DNA of 41,442 bases from Alphaproteobacteria bacterium. GTDB taxonomy: Bacteria; Pseudomonadota; Alphaproteobacteria; Geminicoccales; Geminicoccaceae. Of this stretch, positions 39,164-41,442 are shown in pieces (position 1 is the first letter of the stretch; each line of letters begins with the position of its first letter). Below the pieces are notes generated by a model, which was given only the letters and a program-made list of their open reading frames with translations, had not been told where the DNA came from and made no database searches. The translations under genes and the position numbers were made by a program. The stretch is from positions 1 through 41,442 of the forward strand of contig JAUIID010000020.1 in assembly GCA_030431615.1 (NCBI GenBank), written 5' to 3'.

Positions 39164-39520
39164 CTACTGGCCGGTCCGTCTCGCATGCTCCATGTAGCCG
39201 CGCAGGATTGCGTTGAGACGGGTCTGGTAGCCAGGGCCTTGGGCGCGGAGCCAGTCGAGGAGGTCCGCGTCGAGGCGAACGCTGATCCGTTCCTTGCGGG
39301 GTGGCCTGACCACCTCGGCATGATCCCAGAAGGTCGGGTCATTGCCGGCGTCGTCCGGGTCCATGGCGATCTGCCGGTCAAGTTCCGCTTCGTTGGTTGC
39401 ATCGACACGAGGCCGGTCGGTTTGCCCCGACGCCAGCCGGTAGCGACCGTCCGCCTCCTCGACCAGCACGCGCCCGTCAGGCAGGCCGATCGCCCGTACT
39501 GTCCTGCCGCTCTCGCGCAT
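39164..39520 (-). CDS. brnA: BrnA-family antitoxin
   Basis: 118-residue antitoxin of the BrnT/BrnA type II system. The C-terminal domain is clear: RKERISVRLDADLLDWLRAQ followed by GPGYQTRLNAILRGYM, the ribbon-helix-helix-like DNA-binding part. ATNEAELDRQIAMDPDDAGN is the usual preceding segment. The ATG at 39520 has GGGAG ten bases upstream. The same frame is open upstream through brnT to 39778 because brnT is shifted, so a fused 204-residue product could also be made. It probably represses the promoter upstream of brnT. Confidence 0.85.
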   Translation of the reverse strand: MRESGRTVRAIGLPDGRVLVEEADGRYRLASGQTDRPRVDATNEAELDRQIAMDPDDAGNDPTFWDHAEVVRPPRKERISVRLDADLLDWLRAQGPGYQTRLNAILRGYMEHARRTGQ

Positions 39521-39778
39521 AGTGTCGTTGCTCCCGCTGGTTGGCCTTGCGCGCCGAGATAAACGCCGTCGACCACCGCGCAGCGTGTAGGTGACATGAA
39601 AGAGGCGACCTTCCACCGGACAGAGGATGACGAAGCGCTGCTCGCCGTAGTCCCGCCGACGATCCTCGACCTCGATCGCTGCCGGGTCGTCGAAAACGCC
39701 GATCAGGTCGAGAAAATCGACGCCCTGATTGGCAATGGTCCACTGCCGCTTGGCATCGTCCCACTCGACAGCGATCAT
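39477..39778 (-). pseudogene. brnT: BrnT toxin gene, apparently frameshifted
   Basis: The frame from ATG 39778 encodes a good BrnT N-terminus (VEWDDAKRQWTIANQGVDFL, FDDPAAIEVEDRRRDYGEQR, then EGRLFHVTYTLRGG). The conserved C-terminal end FISARKANQREQRHYARER is found in the -1 frame from about 39563 to the stop at 39477. So a single-base change near 39565-39580 separates the two halves. BrnT is a RelE-like RNase; without its conserved tail the current product is likely inactive and runs in frame into BrnA. A sequencing error or rare ribosomal frameshift are alternatives; no slippery heptamer is evident. In an intact gene the end would overlap brnA by 44 bases, as usual. Confidence 0.8.
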
Positions 39779-39781
39779 CTA

Positions 39782-39802
39782 GTATGTACGCACTGTATGT
39801 AC
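39782..39802. promoter_or_regulatory. Operator-like direct repeat upstream of brnT
   Basis: Two copies of GTATGTAC (39782-39789 and 39795-39802) separated by five bases, directly upstream of the brnT ATG at 39778. Short repeats at this place fit autoregulation by the BrnTA complex. Parts also form TGTAC/GTACA dyads. Confidence 0.5.
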
Positions 39803-39817
39803 AAGGGCATTGCCCTT
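39803..39817 (-). terminator. Short hairpin at the gshA stop codon
   Basis: Perfect palindrome AAGGGCATTGCCCTT that begins within the gshA stop codon. Stem of seven with almost no loop and no T-run; weak evidence for termination of gshA before brnT. Confidence 0.3.
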
Positions 39818-41183
39818 AATAGGCATACCCCGCGAACACCGGATCGACCGAGCCCCGCCATTCGCTCTGGAACCGGGCGAGCTTCTCGTCGGCCGGGGTG
39901 ATGCCGGACTTGGCGATCTCCCAGAGCGCGTGGAGGTACTTGCGCTCGTCGCGGCCGTCCCAGTCCATGACGTTGCGCGCCGCGAGCCCGGCCTCGGCGA
40001 TCTCCATGGTCCGCAGCGCCAGGTCCTGGACGGTGCCGCCGCGGAACGGGGTCTTCAGGCCGAGTCTCGGTGTCATGTCACGCAGCTGCTGGTGCTCCTC
40101 GATGGACCAGTCCCGGCAGAGGTCCCAGGCGGCGGCGAGCGCCGTCGGGTCGTAGAGCAGGCCGACCCAGAGCGCCGGCAGGCCGCAGAGCTGGCGCCAG
40201 GGGCCGCCGTCGGCGCCGCGCATCTCGAGGAAGCGCTTGAGCCGCACCTCGGGAAAGAGCGTCGTCAGGTGATCGGCCCAGTCGCTCATCGACGGCTTCT
40301 CGCCCGGCAGCGCCGGCAGGCGGCCGTCGAGGAAGTCGCGGAAGGACTGGCCGGCGGCGTCGATGTAGCGGCCGTCGCGGTAGACGAAGTACATGGGCAC
40401 GTCGAGCACGTGGTCGACATAGCGCTCGAAGCCCATGCCGTCCTCGAAGACGAAGGGCAGGATGCCGCAGCGGTCGGGGTCGGTGTCGGTCCAGATATGG
40501 CTGCGGTAGCTGGCGAAGCCGTTGGCCTGCCCCTCCGTGAAGGGCGAGTTCGCGAAGAGTGCCGTGGCAATGGGTTGCAGCGCCAGGCCGACACGGAACT
40601 TCATGACCATGTCGGCTTCGTCGGCGTAGTCCAGATTGACCTGGATGGTGCAGGTCCGCAGCATCATGTCGAGGCCGAGCCGGCCCACCTTGGGCATGTA
40701 GTCGCCCATGATCTTGTAGCGCCCCTTGGGCATCCAGGGGATCTCGTCGCGCCGCCACTTGGGCTGGAAGCCCATGCCCAACATGCCGATGCCGAGCGGG
40801 TCCGCCACCTCGCGCACCTGCGCCAAATGCTGGTGGACCTCGCTGCAGGTCTGGTGGATGTGGCGCAGGGGAGCACCCGACAGCTCGAACTGCCCGCCCG
40901 GCTCGAGCGTGACATTGCAGCCATCGCCCTGCAGCGCGATCGGCTTCTCGCCCTCGCGCACCAGCTCCCAGCCGAACGACTTCGCCAGCCCCTCGAGCAG
41001 GGCGCGGATGCCGCGTCCGCCCTCATAGGGCAAGGGGCGAAGCGTTGCCCGGTCGAAGCCGAACTTCTCGTGCTCGGTACCGATCCGCCAGGCATCAACC
41101 GGCTTCGAGCCGGCTGCCAGATAGTCGATCAGCTGGCGCCGATCCTCGATCGGAGCACCCTTGCCCTGCGGTGGCGCCGACAT
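39816..41183 (-). CDS. gshA: Glutamate--cysteine ligase
   Basis: First enzyme of glutathione synthesis, joining glutamate and cysteine with ATP; 455 residues, the length of the plant/alphaproteobacterial-type enzyme. Characteristic segments: WRIGTEHEKFGFDRATLRPL, EPGGQFELSGAPLRHIHQTC, MGDYMPKVGRLGLDMMLRTC then IQVNLDYADE, and the C-terminal FLEMRGADGGPWRQLCGLPA. The ATG at 41183 (MSAPPQGKGAPIEDR) is chosen because a conserved N-terminus follows; the open frame up to 41402 overlaps the neighbouring gene. It is separated from that gene by 55 bases and shares its strand. Confidence 0.95.
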   Translation of the reverse strand: MSAPPQGKGAPIEDRRQLIDYLAAGSKPVDAWRIGTEHEKFGFDRATLRPLPYEGGRGIRALLEGLAKSFGWELVREGEKPIALQGDGCNVTLEPGGQFELSGAPLRHIHQTCSEVHQHLAQVREVADPLGIGMLGMGFQPKWRRDEIPWMPKGRYKIMGDYMPKVGRLGLDMMLRTCTIQVNLDYADEADMVMKFRVGLALQPIATALFANSPFTEGQANGFASYRSHIWTDTDPDRCGILPFVFEDGMGFERYVDHVLDVPMYFVYRDGRYIDAAGQSFRDFLDGRLPALPGEKPSMSDWADHLTTLFPEVRLKRFLEMRGADGGPWRQLCGLPALWVGLLYDPTALAAAWDLCRDWSIEEHQQLRDMTPRLGLKTPFRGGTVQDLALRTMEIAEAGLAARNVMDWDGRDERKYLHALWEIAKSGITPADEKLARFQSEWRGSVDPVFAGYAY

Positions 41184-41238
41184 CCGCGGTCCCTTCCCTG
41201 TTCCCTTGCCGCCCGGGCGTTCGCCGGGGCGGGCTCGC

Positions 41239-41442
41239 TCAGGCGAGCGCCGCCTCGACCTCGGCGTGGAGTGCACGCACCTCCTCGGCGGCAGCGCTCC
41301 TGGGCTCGCTCTCGACCACACCGAGCCCGCGCCCCAGGCTGGCGACGAAGGCCTGGCGGTTGCCGAGGCGCGCAGATAGCGCCGCATAGCCGCGCTCCGC
41401 AAGGGACTGCAGCGCCTCCTCGAAGCTCCGCCCGCGCGGCGG
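41239..41442 (-). CDS. Likely ParA-family ATPase, C-terminal fragment (5' end beyond window)
   Basis: 67 codons to a TGA at 41239; the gene continues past the window edge. The segment RLGNRQAFVASLGRGLGVVE followed by SEPRSAAAEEVRAL is the typical C-terminal end of ParA/MinD-type partition ATPases in alphaproteobacteria (re-assortment helix plus SxAAxEIR). Walker motifs lie outside the window, so the assignment rests on this tail only. Confidence 0.5.
   Translation of the reverse strand, partial: PPRGRSFEEALQSLAERGYAALSARLGNRQAFVASLGRGLGVVESEPRSAAAEEVRALHAEVEAALA

Noticed and set aside
38763-39197. ORF through the palindrome and direct-repeat arrays (Thr/Asp/Arg heptapeptide-rich)
   Set aside because: Composition follows the DNA repeats, codon third positions show no G/C preference, and the last 20-bp repeat step breaks periodic coding. 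Similar short ORFs exist in several frames.

Overview
The window is a piece of a high-GC bacterial chromosome, most probably from an alphaproteobacterium. The evidence is the split pntAA-pntAB-pntB transhydrogenase operon (the Rhodospirillum-type arrangement), the serS-surE-nlpD order, an alphaproteobacterial-type GshA, strong G/C preference at third codon positions, and frequent GTG and TTG starts. No rRNA, tRNA, CRISPR array or insertion sequence was recognised.

Layout. 1-6245: a spermidine/putrescine-type ABC importer (permease cut by the window edge, binding protein, ATPase; minus strand) is divergent from an acetamidase/formamidase, an SDR oxidoreductase and an amidase-signature enzyme (plus strand). 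This looks like an uptake and breakdown locus for a nitrogen-containing, probably amide, compound. 6364-8946: a small hypothetical gene, an envelope protein with an OmpA-like domain placed before its barrel, and a five-bladed-propeller glycosidase-like protein. 8955-10303: a less GC-biased island with a HigA-type antitoxin, a 37-codon overlapping ORF and a NYN-domain predicted RNase, preceded by an operator-like palindrome. There is no HigB. 10408-12569: a galactarolactone-cycloisomerase-like enolase-superfamily enzyme, a MAPEG protein and a DUF333 protein. 12589-15495: proton-translocating transhydrogenase. 15720-19123: a GGDEF-EAL protein followed by a three-module envelope protein. 19154-22174: a TreS-like GH13 enzyme, then a membrane protein bracketed by two tiny membrane peptides and closed by a strong terminator. 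22207-27008: periplasmic glycerophosphodiesterase, then a TetR-like regulator, a DUF2459 lipoprotein and HrpB linked by stop/start overlaps. 27019-30382: serS, surE and a NlpD-like amidase activator.

30544-36366 is accessory envelope and respiratory material. An AraC-type regulator precedes a 910-residue fusion of a DoxX-like membrane module, an NDH-2-like flavoprotein module and a cyclic-nucleotide-binding domain. Small envelope genes follow, including a duplicated-domain lipoprotein and a likely g-type lysozyme inhibitor (PliG-like). 36574-39817 is the most unusual part. It contains a TPR protein with eight repeats of about 47 residues, then an intergenic region between convergent genes that holds an array of 19-bp palindromes at 31-32 bp pitch and a second array of 20-21 bp direct repeats. 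Both pitches are whole numbers of DNA helical turns. A BrnT/BrnA toxin-antitoxin locus follows, in which brnT appears frameshifted and its remaining ORF runs in frame into brnA. The window ends with gshA and the 3' end of a likely ParA-type ATPase gene.

The best candidates for undescribed biology are the NYN/HigA module, the helically phased repeat arrays beside the TPR gene, and the DoxX-NDH2-CNBD fusion. Functions are assigned from recognised motifs and family knowledge; no database search was possible.
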